64,000 bases of DNA, from positions 62,001 to 126,000 of the forward strand of contig CAWCFK010000007.1 in assembly GCA_963794685.1 (NCBI GenBank), in the 5' to 3' direction. The translations under genes were made by a program, and so were the position numbers. Positions 10,410 through 18,810 of the stretch are shown here, in pieces. The DNA comes from CAVTWH01 sp963794685 (lineage in GTDB: Bacteria > Actinomycetota > Actinomycetes > Mycobacteriales > Micromonosporaceae). The notes beneath the pieces are model-generated. The model saw only the letters and a program-made list of their open reading frames with translations. It was not told the DNA's origin and did no database searches. How positions within the stretch are numbered: position 1 is the stretch's first letter; every line of letters begins with the position of its first letter.

Positions 10410-11462
10410 TCAACGAAGCGCTTCCAGAACTCCTTCGGTGGTGCCGCGGTCATCGGTCCGGATGATCCGGAACCCGGCGCTGGCGAGTAAATTACAGTAC
10501 TCGGCGGCGGTCCGGTCGCGGCCTTCCAGCATGACCAGCATCAGCAGGTCGACCATGCGGCTGCGGGGCGTGCCGGCCTCCTCCGGGTCCTGCCGGAACG
10601 GGTCGGCGAGGAAGGTCTCGGCCACCACCAGCCGGGCGCCCGGCGGCATGTTCCGGTGCACCTGTCGCAGGATGGCCAGGGCATTCGCGTCGGTCCAGTT
10701 GTGCAGCACCCGGCACAGCACGTAGAGGTCCGCGCTGCGGGGCACCGTGTCGAAGAAGCTTGCCTCGATGATCCGTACCCGTTCGAGCATGCCCAGCTCG
10801 GCCAGTCGACGGCGGGCCTGGCGGGCCGCTTCGGGCAGTTCCACCAGGATTCCGCGGGCCGCCGGTTGGCGGGTGAGGACGGACGCGAGCAGGCTGCCGT
10901 CACCGCCACCGAGATCCACGACCGTCCGTACCCCGTGCAGCAGGACGTTGGACAGGGTGGCCGGCACCGGCTGGCCGCCCATCGCGGCATGGAAGGCCTC
11001 GGCCTGCTGCGGTTGATCGGCGAGGTACTGGTAGAAGGGCCGGCCGTACCGGGCGGCGAACGCGGGGCTGCCGGTATGCACGGTGTGCAGGATCTCGCCG
11101 AAGGATCCGAAGACCTCCTCGCCGTAGATGATCGCGGTCTGTCGCGTCGAGCCGGGCACGTCCGAGCGCAGCAGCTCGGTCACCGGCGTCAGGGCGAAAG
11201 TGTCCGGTTCGGGCTCGCGCAACAGCCCGGCCGCGACCAACGCACCGAGCAGCCGGCGCAGTGCGCCCGGGTCGGCCGTTGCCCACCTGGCCAGCTCATC
11301 GGCGGTACTGGGGCCGGCGGCCATCCGGTCCGGCAGCCCCAACTTGGCCAGCACGTAGCAGGCCTGGGCGGTCCAGGTGCCGGACAGCACGCCGAGCAGC
11401 CGGCGACGGTGAAGCTCGCGCAGCCGCTCGGTGGGGCTGGCGGCGCTCTGCTCAGCGGGCAC
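10410..11462 (-). CDS. SAM-dependent O-methyltransferase (plant-type/TcmN-like fold)
   Basis: 350 residues: an N-terminal winged-helix dimerisation domain (RLLGVLSGTWTAQACYVLAKLGLPD) and a C-terminal class I methyltransferase domain with the SAM loop VVDLGGGDGSLL (~190) and LCRVLHNWTDANA (~255), as in tetracenomycin/carminomycin-type O-methyltransferases. The start is GTG 11462, overlapping the upstream hydrolase stop by 11 bp, with GGGAG upstream; the longer open frame to 11573 is antisense-like sequence. It probably methylates a hydroxyl on the cluster product. Confidence 0.88.
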   Translation of the reverse strand: MPAEQSAASPTERLRELHRRRLLGVLSGTWTAQACYVLAKLGLPDRMAAGPSTADELARWATADPGALRRLLGALVAAGLLREPEPDTFALTPVTELLRSDVPGSTRQTAIIYGEEVFGSFGEILHTVHTGSPAFAARYGRPFYQYLADQPQQAEAFHAAMGGQPVPATLSNVLLHGVRTVVDLGGGDGSLLASVLTRQPAARGILVELPEAARQARRRLAELGMLERVRIIEASFFDTVPRSADLYVLCRVLHNWTDANALAILRQVHRNMPPGARLVVAETFLADPFRQDPEEAGTPRSRMVDLLMLVMLEGRDRTAAEYCNLLASAGFRIIRTDDRGTTEGVLEALR

Positions 11463-12417
11463 GGAGCGGCTCCCGCTGACGGGCCGGATCCAGGGCCGCG
11501 GACAGGTAGGTCGCGGCCCGGGCGACGGCGTCCCGGCCGGCGTCCAGGATGCCGGACATCGCGAAGAAGCCATGGACCATGCCCGGGTACCGGGTCAGCT
11601 CCACGGGCACGCCGGCCTGCCGTAGCCGCTGCGCGTACTGCTCGGCCTCGTCGCGTAGCGGGTCGTACTCGGCGGTGATGACCAGTGCCGGGGGCAGTCC
11701 GCGCAGGTCGGTGGCGCGCAGCGGCGAGGCCAGCGGATTGTCTCCGTCCTCGGGGCTGGCCAGGTAGTTGTTCCAGTACCACGCGACGGACTCGCGGTTG
11801 AAGAAGCACCGGTCGGTGTTGGCCCGCATCGACGCCGTGTCGGCGCGGTAGTCGGTGTTGGGGTAGACCAGCAGCTGGCAGGCCAGTGGGGGAGTGCCGT
11901 GGTCGCGGGCGAGCAGGGTGACCGCCGCCGCGAGATTGCCGCCGGCGCTGTCGCCGGCCACGGCCAGCCGGGACGGGTCGGCGCCGAGGCCGTGTCCGTG
12001 GGCGGCGACCCACCGGGTGGCGGCGTAGCAGTCGTGCGGCGCGGCCGGGAACCTGTTCTCCGGGGCGACCCGGTAGCCCACCGAGACGACCAGGCTGGAG
12101 GTGGCGGCGCACAGTTGCCGGCAGATCCCGTCGGCGGTGTCCAGGTTGCCCAGGGTCCAGCCGCCGCCGTAGAAGTACATCAGCACCGGGAACGGGGGCT
12201 CCCCGGTCGGGCGGTACACCCGGGCCGGGAGGTGGCCGGCCGGTCCGGGCAGACGGATGTTGGCCACTGTGCCGAGCGGTGGCAGCTGCCCGCGGTCGGC
12301 CACGATGGCGGCGAGATCGGCCTTGCGGGCCTCCGACAATGACATTTCATAGAGCGGGCGGGACGGGCCGCGCAGTTTGGCCTCGCGCATGGCCTGGACC
12401 TGGGGATCAAGGGGCAT
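11452..12417 (-). CDS. Alpha/beta hydrolase, hormone-sensitive-lipase family
   Basis: 321 residues with the HSL-family layout: oxyanion motif YGGGW (usually HGGGW; the His is replaced by Tyr), nucleophile motif GDSAGG near residue 160, later EYDPLRDE (Asp) and PGMVHGF (His). The start is ATG 12417, supported by GGAGGAGAC directly upstream. The frame is open to 12654 but that extension overlaps the divergent aminotransferase gene. It may deacylate, release or trim a cluster intermediate; there is no other obvious thioesterase. It is translationally coupled to the O-methyltransferase. Confidence 0.85.
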   Translation of the reverse strand: MPLDPQVQAMREAKLRGPSRPLYEMSLSEARKADLAAIVADRGQLPPLGTVANIRLPGPAGHLPARVYRPTGEPPFPVLMYFYGGGWTLGNLDTADGICRQLCAATSSLVVSVGYRVAPENRFPAAPHDCYAATRWVAAHGHGLGADPSRLAVAGDSAGGNLAAAVTLLARDHGTPPLACQLLVYPNTDYRADTASMRANTDRCFFNRESVAWYWNNYLASPEDGDNPLASPLRATDLRGLPPALVITAEYDPLRDEAEQYAQRLRQAGVPVELTRYPGMVHGFFAMSGILDAGRDAVARAATYLSAALDPARQREPLRAR

Positions 12418-12596
12418 GTCTCCTCCAGCACAGCTCAAGGGAGTATCTAGGGAAAAGCCAGCGAGACCCGCTAGCATTTCGGAGTATTGCTGCACCTTAG
12501 GTCGATTAATGGTCGCATACCACCGTAGCGCCGTCCAGTTCCGAATCCGCATTTGGTGCGTATAAAAACTGAACCGATCCGGGAGGTAATCGCTTC
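12418..12596. promoter_or_regulatory. Divergent promoter region, hydrolase/aminotransferase
   Basis: 179 bp between divergent genes, AT-richer than the coding DNA, and expected to hold both promoters. GGGAGG at its right end serves the aminotransferase. I see no convincing palindromic operator. Confidence 0.4.
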
Positions 12597-13931
12597 TTGA
12601 ATAGGATGTCGCGGGCTCCGGTCGAGACGCTTCTCGGTGATCTGCACGGCTCACTGAGTGATCCGCTGCTGGACAGCATGAATTTCCTCAACGAGGTGAC
12701 CGCGCGCTATCCGGATGCGATTTCCTTCGCGCCCGGCCGGCCGCACGAGGAGCCCTTCGACGTCGCGACGATCAGCGACTACCTGGGCGCCTACACCGAC
12801 CACCTGCGCCACGACCGGGGGCTGAGCCCGGCTGAGGTCAGCCGCACCCTGTTCCAGTACGGCCGCACCAGCGGACTCATCCAGGACCTGATCGCGCAGA
12901 CCCTCCACCATGACGAGAACCTGACGGTGGCGCCGGAGTCGCTGGTGGTCACGGTCGGCTGCCAGGAGGGGATGCTGCTGGCGTTGCGCGCACTGATCCG
13001 CGACTCCCACGACGTGCTGCTCGTCAGTTCACCCTGCTACGTCGGCATCGCCGGGGCCGCCCGGCTGCTGGACGTCGCGATGGAGCCGGTGCCCGAAGGC
13101 CGTGACGGGCCTGACCCGGCGGTGGTCCGGCAGGCGTGCGCCCGGGTCCGGGCGTCCGGGCGGCGACCGCGCGCGCTCTACGTGGTGCCGGACTTCGCCA
13201 ACCCGTCCGGGACCAACATGTCGGTGACCGGCCGTCAGCACCTGCTCGCCGTCGCGGCCGAGCAGGAGCTGCTCATCCTGGAGGACAACCCGTACGGTTT
13301 CTTCTCCCGTACCGGCGCCACCCATCCGACCCTCAAGCGGCTGGACACCGAACAGCGGGTGATCTACCTGGGATCCTTCGCGAAGACCTGCCTGCCGGGC
13401 GCCCGGGTCGGCTACGTCGTGGCCGACCAGCGGGTGCGGGCACCCGACGGTGCGGTCCGACTGCTCGCCGACGAACTGTCGAAGATCAAGAGCATGACTA
13501 CGGTGAACACCCCGTCGATCACCCAGGCGCTGATCGGCGGCATGCTGTTGCGATCCGGCTGCCGGCTGCGCGAGACCAACGCGGACCGCATCGCGCTCTA
13601 CCGGGCAAAGTTGGACGCTCTGCTCGCCGCGCTCGAGCGGTACTTCCCGCAGCCGCGCCGGGCCGAGCTGGGCATCGACTGGAACCGGCCGGACGGTGGC
13701 TTCTTCCTGGTGATGACCGTCCCGTTCACCGCCGACGACCGGGCGCTGGCCCGCTGCGCCGAGCAGTACCAGGTGCTGTGGACGCCGATGAGCTACTTCT
13801 ACCTCGACGGTGGCGGCGGCAGTCAGCTTCGGCTGTCGTGCAGCTACCTGTCGGTGCCGCAGATCAGCGAGGGGATCCGGCGGCTCAGCCAGTTCATCGC
13901 CGAACAGGTCGACGCGCCGCCGGTCGGATGA
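12597..13931 (+). CDS. hpgT: PLP aminotransferase, HpgT-like (arylglycine-forming)
   Basis: 444 residues of the class I/II fold-I aminotransferases. The segment LHGSLSDPLLDSMNFLNEV and FAPGRPHEEPF near the N-terminus is characteristic of the HpgT/PglE subgroup that makes (4-hydroxy)phenylglycine. Later come VPDFANPSGT, EDNPYGFF and the PLP-lysine motif SFAKTCLPGARVGY. The start is probably TTG 12597 with GGGAGG ten bases upstream; ATG 12606 is the alternative. The likely reaction is transamination of (4-hydroxy)benzoylformate, using the product of the oxidase at 7.3 kb. It sits convergent to the E1 beta gene. Confidence 0.85.
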   Translation: MNRMSRAPVETLLGDLHGSLSDPLLDSMNFLNEVTARYPDAISFAPGRPHEEPFDVATISDYLGAYTDHLRHDRGLSPAEVSRTLFQYGRTSGLIQDLIAQTLHHDENLTVAPESLVVTVGCQEGMLLALRALIRDSHDVLLVSSPCYVGIAGAARLLDVAMEPVPEGRDGPDPAVVRQACARVRASGRRPRALYVVPDFANPSGTNMSVTGRQHLLAVAAEQELLILEDNPYGFFSRTGATHPTLKRLDTEQRVIYLGSFAKTCLPGARVGYVVADQRVRAPDGAVRLLADELSKIKSMTTVNTPSITQALIGGMLLRSGCRLRETNADRIALYRAKLDALLAALERYFPQPRRAELGIDWNRPDGGFFLVMTVPFTADDRALARCAEQYQVLWTPMSYFYLDGGGGSQLRLSCSYLSVPQISEGIRRLSQFIAEQVDAPPVG

Positions 13932-13967
13932 GGCACGGCCGTCCGCGACGGCGGCGCCGGGAATGAG

Positions 13968-14936
13968 CTACCTGCCCTTCATGGTCGCGCGGATGGCGTC
14001 GACCAACTGGTCCTGGCTCGGTTGCAGCGCCTGATCCAGGTCCAGCGCGAAGGGCAACACCGCGCCGTCCGGCCGGGTCACCCGCTTGGGCGGTGCGGCC
14101 AGCGGCATCTCCTCCGCGGCGGTGGCGATGACCTCCGCGCCGAGACCGCAGAACCGGTTGGAGTCGTCGATCACCACCAGTCGCCCGGTCCGGCCCAGTG
14201 ACGCGGCCAGTGCCGGCCAGTCGAACGGATACACCGTGCGCGGGTCGAACACCTCCACCGAGACCTCGTCGGAGAGCTGTGCGGCGACGGCCAGCGCGTA
14301 GCGCACCAGGTGGCCGACCGCGACCACGGTCACGTCGGTACCGCTGCGGTGGATCCGGGCCCGGCCCAGCGGTACCGGCGCCAGCGGGCCGGTGACATCC
14401 TCCCGCTCGGCCAGGCAGTTGGCCGGGGCGAAGAACACCACCGGGTCGTCGTCGCGGATCGCCGAGACGAGCAGTCCGTACGCGTCCGACGGCGTCGCGG
14501 GCACGACAGTCTTCAGTCCGATGTGGGCGAAGATGCTGTACGGGTGGTCGGAGTGCTGGCCGGCCCAGCCGGTCCGGGAACCGGAGCCGGGCACCAGGTA
14601 GGTCACCGGAACGCTGACCTGTCCACCCGTCATCAGCGAGAACTTGTGCGCCTGGTTGGCGATCTGCTCCATGGTGAGGAAGAGCAGGGACGGGATCTGG
14701 TACTCCACGACCGGGCGCCGTCCGCTCACCGCGGCACCGGTGGCGAAGCTGGTGAACGCCTGCTCCGACAGCGGCAGGTCCAGTACCCGGTCGCGGCCGA
14801 AGGTGTCCTGCAGGCCGGTGGTGAGACCGGCCACCGCGGCGCCCACGTCCTCCCCGAGCACACAGACGGTGGGGTCTGCGCTCATCTCGTCGCGCAGCGC
14901 CCGGTTGAGTCCCTTCAGGTACGACATCCAGGCCAT
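13968..14936 (-). CDS. 2-oxo acid dehydrogenase E1 component, beta subunit
   Basis: 322 residues with the E1-beta/transketolase pattern: CVLGEDVG near residue 26, LPLSEQAF, EYQIPSLLFL and a C-terminal transketolase domain with VEVFDPRTVYPFD and VVIDDSNR. It pairs with the alpha gene (TGA/ATG with no gap). There are no E2 or E3 genes nearby, so the pair either borrows the housekeeping complex or acts alone. In pristinamycin biosynthesis a comparable pair (PglB/PglC) turns phenylpyruvate into phenylacetyl-CoA for phenylglycine. Supplying another acyl starter from a 2-oxo acid is equally possible. Confidence 0.88.
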   Translation of the reverse strand: MAWMSYLKGLNRALRDEMSADPTVCVLGEDVGAAVAGLTTGLQDTFGRDRVLDLPLSEQAFTSFATGAAVSGRRPVVEYQIPSLLFLTMEQIANQAHKFSLMTGGQVSVPVTYLVPGSGSRTGWAGQHSDHPYSIFAHIGLKTVVPATPSDAYGLLVSAIRDDDPVVFFAPANCLAEREDVTGPLAPVPLGRARIHRSGTDVTVVAVGHLVRYALAVAAQLSDEVSVEVFDPRTVYPFDWPALAASLGRTGRLVVIDDSNRFCGLGAEVIATAAEEMPLAAPPKRVTRPDGAVLPFALDLDQALQPSQDQLVDAIRATMKGR

Positions 14937-15908
14937 TCAGACCATCCCCAGGCGTGGCCGCAAGCCGGTGGCGTAGAGGAAATCCAACGCGCCGTCAGGG
15001 TCGGGTGCCGGGCTGGCGAGGGCGAACGTGACGGCGTCGGCGAGCACCGACTCGACCTCCCGGTCGAGGTGTTCGCGGGCGGCCGGGTCCAGCCGCTGCC
15101 CCTGGATCAGCAGCGGATCGCGGGCCTTCCAGTGCGCGACCTCGTCGTCGCTGCGGTAGCGCAACCGCAGCCGGTGGTCCCGGGTGTGGTGGGCCTCGAA
15201 GCGGTAGGTCAGGCACTCCAGGAACACCGGACCGTCGCCGCCGCGCGCCCGGTCGACGGCGTCGGTGGCGGCGGCGAAGACGGCCTGCGGGTCCATTCCG
15301 TCCACGGTGCGGGAGTGGATGCCGAACGCCTCGGCGCGGGCGGTGACCTGTCCGGCGGTACCGGACCGTACCGGCAGCGTCACCGCGTAGCCGTTGTTCT
15401 CGCAGACGAACACCACCGCCGCCCGTTGCAACGCGGCCAGATTGAGCGCCTCCAGCAGTACCCCCTGGTTGACCGCGCCCTCGCCGAAGAAACTCATCGC
15501 CACCCGGTCCACTCCCGCCTGCCGGGCCGCCCAGGCCGCGCCCACCGCGATCGGCGCGCCCGCGCCCACGATGCCGTTGGCGCCCAGCACGCCCAGGCTC
15601 ACGTCCGCGGCGTGCATGGAGCCGCCCCGGCCCCGGTTCAGGCCGGTGACCCGGCCGGCCAGCTCGGCCAGCAGCCGCCCCGGATCGGCGCCCTTGGCCA
15701 GCACGTGGCCGTGACCGCGATGTGTGCTGGTGATGACGTCATCGGCGCGCAGCGCGGCACAGCAGCCGGCGGCCACCGCCTCCTGGCCGATGTAGGGGTG
15801 GATCCCACCGGCGATCTCCCCGGACCGGGTCAGTTCGATGGCGCACTCCTCGAACCGCCGGATCAGCCGCACGGTGCGGTACAGCTCGGCGCTGGGTGGC
15901 GAGGTCAT
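14937..15908 (-). CDS. 2-oxo acid dehydrogenase E1 component, alpha subunit
   Basis: 323 residues. The thiamine diphosphate site reads GEGAVNQG (usual GDGxxNQG), followed by VCENNGYAV; earlier STHRGHGHVLAKG and GRGGSMH match the family. The start is ATG 15908 (MTSPPSAE), 13 bp after the DUF3050 stop, with GGGGACGG upstream. It forms the alpha2beta2 E1 with the adjacent beta subunit and decarboxylates a 2-oxo acid, giving an acyl group for CoA or a carrier. See the beta entry for the phenylglycine-pathway parallel. Confidence 0.88.
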   Translation of the reverse strand: MTSPPSAELYRTVRLIRRFEECAIELTRSGEIAGGIHPYIGQEAVAAGCCAALRADDVITSTHRGHGHVLAKGADPGRLLAELAGRVTGLNRGRGGSMHAADVSLGVLGANGIVGAGAPIAVGAAWAARQAGVDRVAMSFFGEGAVNQGVLLEALNLAALQRAAVVFVCENNGYAVTLPVRSGTAGQVTARAEAFGIHSRTVDGMDPQAVFAAATDAVDRARGGDGPVFLECLTYRFEAHHTRDHRLRLRYRSDDEVAHWKARDPLLIQGQRLDPAAREHLDREVESVLADAVTFALASPAPDPDGALDFLYATGLRPRLGMV

Positions 15909-15921
15909 CGACCGTCCCCGC

Positions 15922-16734
15922 TCAGGCCAGGGCGAGGTGGTCGGCGCCCTTCGTGATGGCGGCCAGTACCCCGTCCCACAGCCGGGTCCGGGCCGCGAGG
16001 GCCGCGTTGACGACCTGCGCGCACTGCTGCCACTTGTCCTCGTCGTCACCGCACAGGTCGGCCAGCATCTGCATGGCCATCGGCGTGTGCTGTTCGCCGT
16101 CCACCTCGATGTGCCGGGCCAGGTAGTCGCAGAACGTGTCGAGCCGGTTGCCGTGCCGGTCCTTGACCTTGATGACCTTGTCGAACATGTCCGGGATCAG
16201 GTCCTCGCGGCCGAACGCGAACGCCGCGGCCTGGCAGTGCACCGGGGCCTGCGCGATGAAGTTCCAGGTGGTCGTCACGAACTCGGCCGAGGGCGTCGGC
16301 ACGCCGGCGCGCTCCAGCGCCGTGGGCACCGGCGTACCCGCCCGCAACAGCGTGAGGAACTCCTCGACCACCGTGGTAGCTGCGCCGGAGCGGCGCATTC
16401 CGTCGACGTACAGCTCGAAGTGGCTGATGTAGCCGTCGCCGAGCTCGTCGCTCTCCTCGACCAGCACGATGTCGTTGATCAGCCGTCGGCTGGTGGCCGG
16501 CCCGGACGGCACCCACGGCAACTCGACACAGGTCAGGTTGCGCTGCAGGGACTTGAGCAGCGACATGAAGTCCCACACCGCGAAGACGTGATGCTCCATG
16601 AACGTGTTGACCGCCTCGATGGTGGTCAGGTGGTGGTAGATCGGATGGCTGGTCACCTGCTTGCGGGCCGGATCGACGGCGTTCTCCAGCCGTTCGATGC
16701 CGGGATGCGTTTTTCCCCAGTCGTAGCGGGACAT
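15922..16734 (-). CDS. DUF3050 family protein, heme-oxygenase-like fold, putative metal-dependent oxidase
   Basis: 270 residues. The N-terminal half carries the DUF3050 pattern: YDWGKTHPG, HPIYHHLTTIEAVNTFMEHH, FAVWDFMSLLKSLQ, LPWVPS, then EESDE and GYISHFELY. The conserved His and Glu residues (EHHVF, EESDE, SHFE, ARHIEVDGEQH) fit the ligand spacing of heme-oxygenase-like diiron oxidases. Reaction type therefore is inference: oxygen-dependent oxidation of an amine or acyl intermediate. The start is ATG 16734 with GGGAGGACCAGG upstream. It follows the PhyH gene in the same operon. Confidence 0.75.
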   Translation of the reverse strand: MSRYDWGKTHPGIERLENAVDPARKQVTSHPIYHHLTTIEAVNTFMEHHVFAVWDFMSLLKSLQRNLTCVELPWVPSGPATSRRLINDIVLVEESDELGDGYISHFELYVDGMRRSGAATTVVEEFLTLLRAGTPVPTALERAGVPTPSAEFVTTTWNFIAQAPVHCQAAAFAFGREDLIPDMFDKVIKVKDRHGNRLDTFCDYLARHIEVDGEQHTPMAMQMLADLCGDDEDKWQQCAQVVNAALAARTRLWDGVLAAITKGADHLALA

Positions 16735-16775
16735 CCTGGTCCTCCCTTGAGTCTGCGGTGGCGGTCTGCGGTGGG

Positions 16776-17681
16776 CTAGGACTGCCAGAGGGTCGGGCAG
16801 TAGTCCGGATCGGCGTAGTCGGGGTTTCCGTCGGCGTCCCGGCGGACCAGGTAGTCGTGGTTGTAGCGGACCGGGGTGCCGTCGGAGAGGGCGAATCCGC
16901 GGTGGCGGTTGTCGCCGTCCTGCAGGTGCAGCGAGATGGCCCGCCGCGGCTGCCCCGACCGGTTGGGTCCGCTGCCGTGGTAGGTGCGGCAGTGGTGGAA
17001 ACTCATCCGTCCCCGTTCGATGACCATCGGGACCTTCCTGAGCTCGGCGTTGTTGTACTGCGCGTTGCGCTCCAGCAGCCGGTCGAGGTCGCCGCGGTCG
17101 CGGTCGGCGAAATGCCGCACCGTGGTGTCGTCGCCGCCGAACTCCTTCCACCGGTGGCTGCCGTCCACCATCGTGATCGTCCCCATCGCCTCGTCACAGT
17201 CGTGGAACGGGATGAACGCGGTGAGCATCTTCGCCGACGTGCAGGTCGCCCAGTAGTGGCTGTCGAAGTGCCAGGGCACCAGGTTGGTGGGCTCCTCGGG
17301 GCGCGGTGGCTTGTAGATGAGCGTGGACTGGAACAGCCGGATCGCGTCGGCTGCGGCGAGCCGGGCGGCCACCGCCCCGATCAGTGGCTTGCGCAGGATC
17401 TGCCCGATCGCCGTGCTCTCGTAGTGGATGTAGTCGTTGTGCCGCTGCACATCGGTGTCCGGCGGGCTGCCAGTACGCCAGGTTCGGTGGCCGGGCGGGC
17501 AGCTGCCGGTCCCGCTGCCGGCGTAGAACGCCTCACTCTCGGCCAGCAGGGTGTCCACCTCGGCATCGGTGAGCAGCTTCTTCGACAGGTACCAGCCGTG
17601 TTCGGCGTAGCCTGCGACGTCGGAGTCGGACGGCAGCAGAGCCAGTTCGTCGGCGGTGAGGGTGTGGTGGGTGGCTAGCAT
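16776..17681 (-). CDS. Phytanoyl-CoA dioxygenase (PhyH) family, Fe(II)/2-oxoglutarate oxygenase
   Basis: 301 residues. The facial triad is visible as HFDSHY (HxD, ~166-168) and a distal His in YHGSGPN (~247), with Arg of QPRRAISLHL binding 2-oxoglutarate. SyrB2-type halogenases replace the Asp with Gly/Ala; this one keeps Asp, so hydroxylation or desaturation is expected. The start is ATG 17681 with GGGAGAGCC upstream. It lies between the HmaS-like and DUF3050 genes, so it probably tailors a carrier-bound or arylglycine intermediate. Confidence 0.85.
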   Translation of the reverse strand: MLATHHTLTADELALLPSDSDVAGYAEHGWYLSKKLLTDAEVDTLLAESEAFYAGSGTGSCPPGHRTWRTGSPPDTDVQRHNDYIHYESTAIGQILRKPLIGAVAARLAAADAIRLFQSTLIYKPPRPEEPTNLVPWHFDSHYWATCTSAKMLTAFIPFHDCDEAMGTITMVDGSHRWKEFGGDDTTVRHFADRDRGDLDRLLERNAQYNNAELRKVPMVIERGRMSFHHCRTYHGSGPNRSGQPRRAISLHLQDGDNRHRGFALSDGTPVRYNHDYLVRRDADGNPDYADPDYCPTLWQS

Positions 17682-17714
17682 GCTCTGGCTCTCCCTCGGT
17701 CGGGTCCGGCCGGT

Positions 17715-18799
17715 TCAGGACGCCGTCGCGGTACCGGCGATGCCGCGTCCGCGTTCGCGCTCCTTGGCCTCGTACAGCGCCTTGATGTTGTTGCTTCCGA
17801 AGGTCAGCGCCCCGTGCCGCTCGATGAGTTCGAAGAACAGGGTGCGCCGGACGAACGCCGACTCCGTGAAGATCTGGAACAGCTGGCCCCAGTGGTCGGA
17901 GTCCACCAGGATGTTCCCGGCCCGCAGCCGGTCGGTCGGCCGTTCGATGTGGCCCAGCCGCGACTCGACTGGTCGTAGTAGTCGGCCGGGGTGGTCAGGA
18001 AACGCACTCCCCGGCCGGCCAGCACGTCGACCGCGTTGACGATGTCCGGTGTGCTGAAGGCGACGTGCTGCACGCCCGCGCCGTCGTGGGCGCGCAGGAA
18101 GTCGTTGATCTGTCCCGGTTGGGCGGTCGGATCGGGCGCGATGACGGTCAGCGTCACCCCGCGCGACGGGCTCTGCACCACGATGGAGTTCATCGCCTGG
18201 GCGCCGACCTCGATGCGCTCCTCGAAGATCTGGTTGAAGTCGAACACGGTGCGGTAGTCGGCCACGGTGCGGTCGAGGTCGTCGGCCGGCACACACACCG
18301 CGAGATGGTCGATGGTGTCCAGCAGGCCGCCGGCGGGCTCCGCGGGCGCGGCGACCGGTTCGATGCCGCCGGGCAGGAACTCGTCGGTGGCCCGCCGCTC
18401 GACCAGCCGATGGGTCACGTCACCGAAGCCGGACACCGTCGCGGTGACCACTTCGGCGTCGCCGCGACGCCACAGCCGGGGCTCGGCCACCGCCTGTGCG
18501 CCGCGGCTGGTGGCCTCCTCGAACGCTTTGGTCGCGTCCGTGGTGGAGATCCCGAGGCAGGCCACCCCGTCGCCGTGGCGGCGCACGTAGCGGGTGGCCG
18601 GGTGGTCGGCGGTCAGGCCCGAGGTCAGCAGGATGCGGATCCGGCCGTGCCCGAGCAGCAGCGAACGTTGATCGGCCAGCCCGGTCTCCGGGCCGCCCCG
18701 GCCGTACAGGTGGAAGCCGAAGGCGGTGCACAGGAAGTACGCCGTCTGTTGTGCGTCACCGACATAGAACTCTGCATGATCTACGCTGGCAACATCCAT
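17715..18799 (-). CDS. hmaS: 4-hydroxymandelate synthase / HPPD-family dioxygenase, one frame break
   Basis: About 361 residues of the two-domain vicinal-oxygen-chelate HPPD/HmaS family. Iron ligands are recognisable: His in VDHAEF, His in VQHVAFST and Glu in LFFELIERHG. The C-terminus NILVDSDHWGQLFQIFT is typical. HmaS turns 4-hydroxyphenylpyruvate into 4-hydroxymandelate, and the nearby oxidase and HpgT-like enzymes support that over homogentisate formation. Near 17968 one base appears to be missing: DYYDQ continues in another frame as ESRLGHIERP. The start ATG 18799 lies behind GGAGG overlapping the ketosynthase stop. Sequence alone cannot separate HmaS from HPPD fully. Confidence 0.8.
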
Positions 18800-18810
18800 C
18801 GCCAATCCTC

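Noticed and set aside
14310..15956. Plus-strand open frame of 548 codons opposite the E1 alpha/beta genes
   Set aside because: Shadow frame; the minus strand has thiamine-binding and interface motifs.
15922..16734. DUF3050 gene as a true heme oxygenase
   Set aside because: Only the fold class is similar; the sequence pattern is DUF3050 and the context is biosynthetic, without heme or iron-uptake genes.
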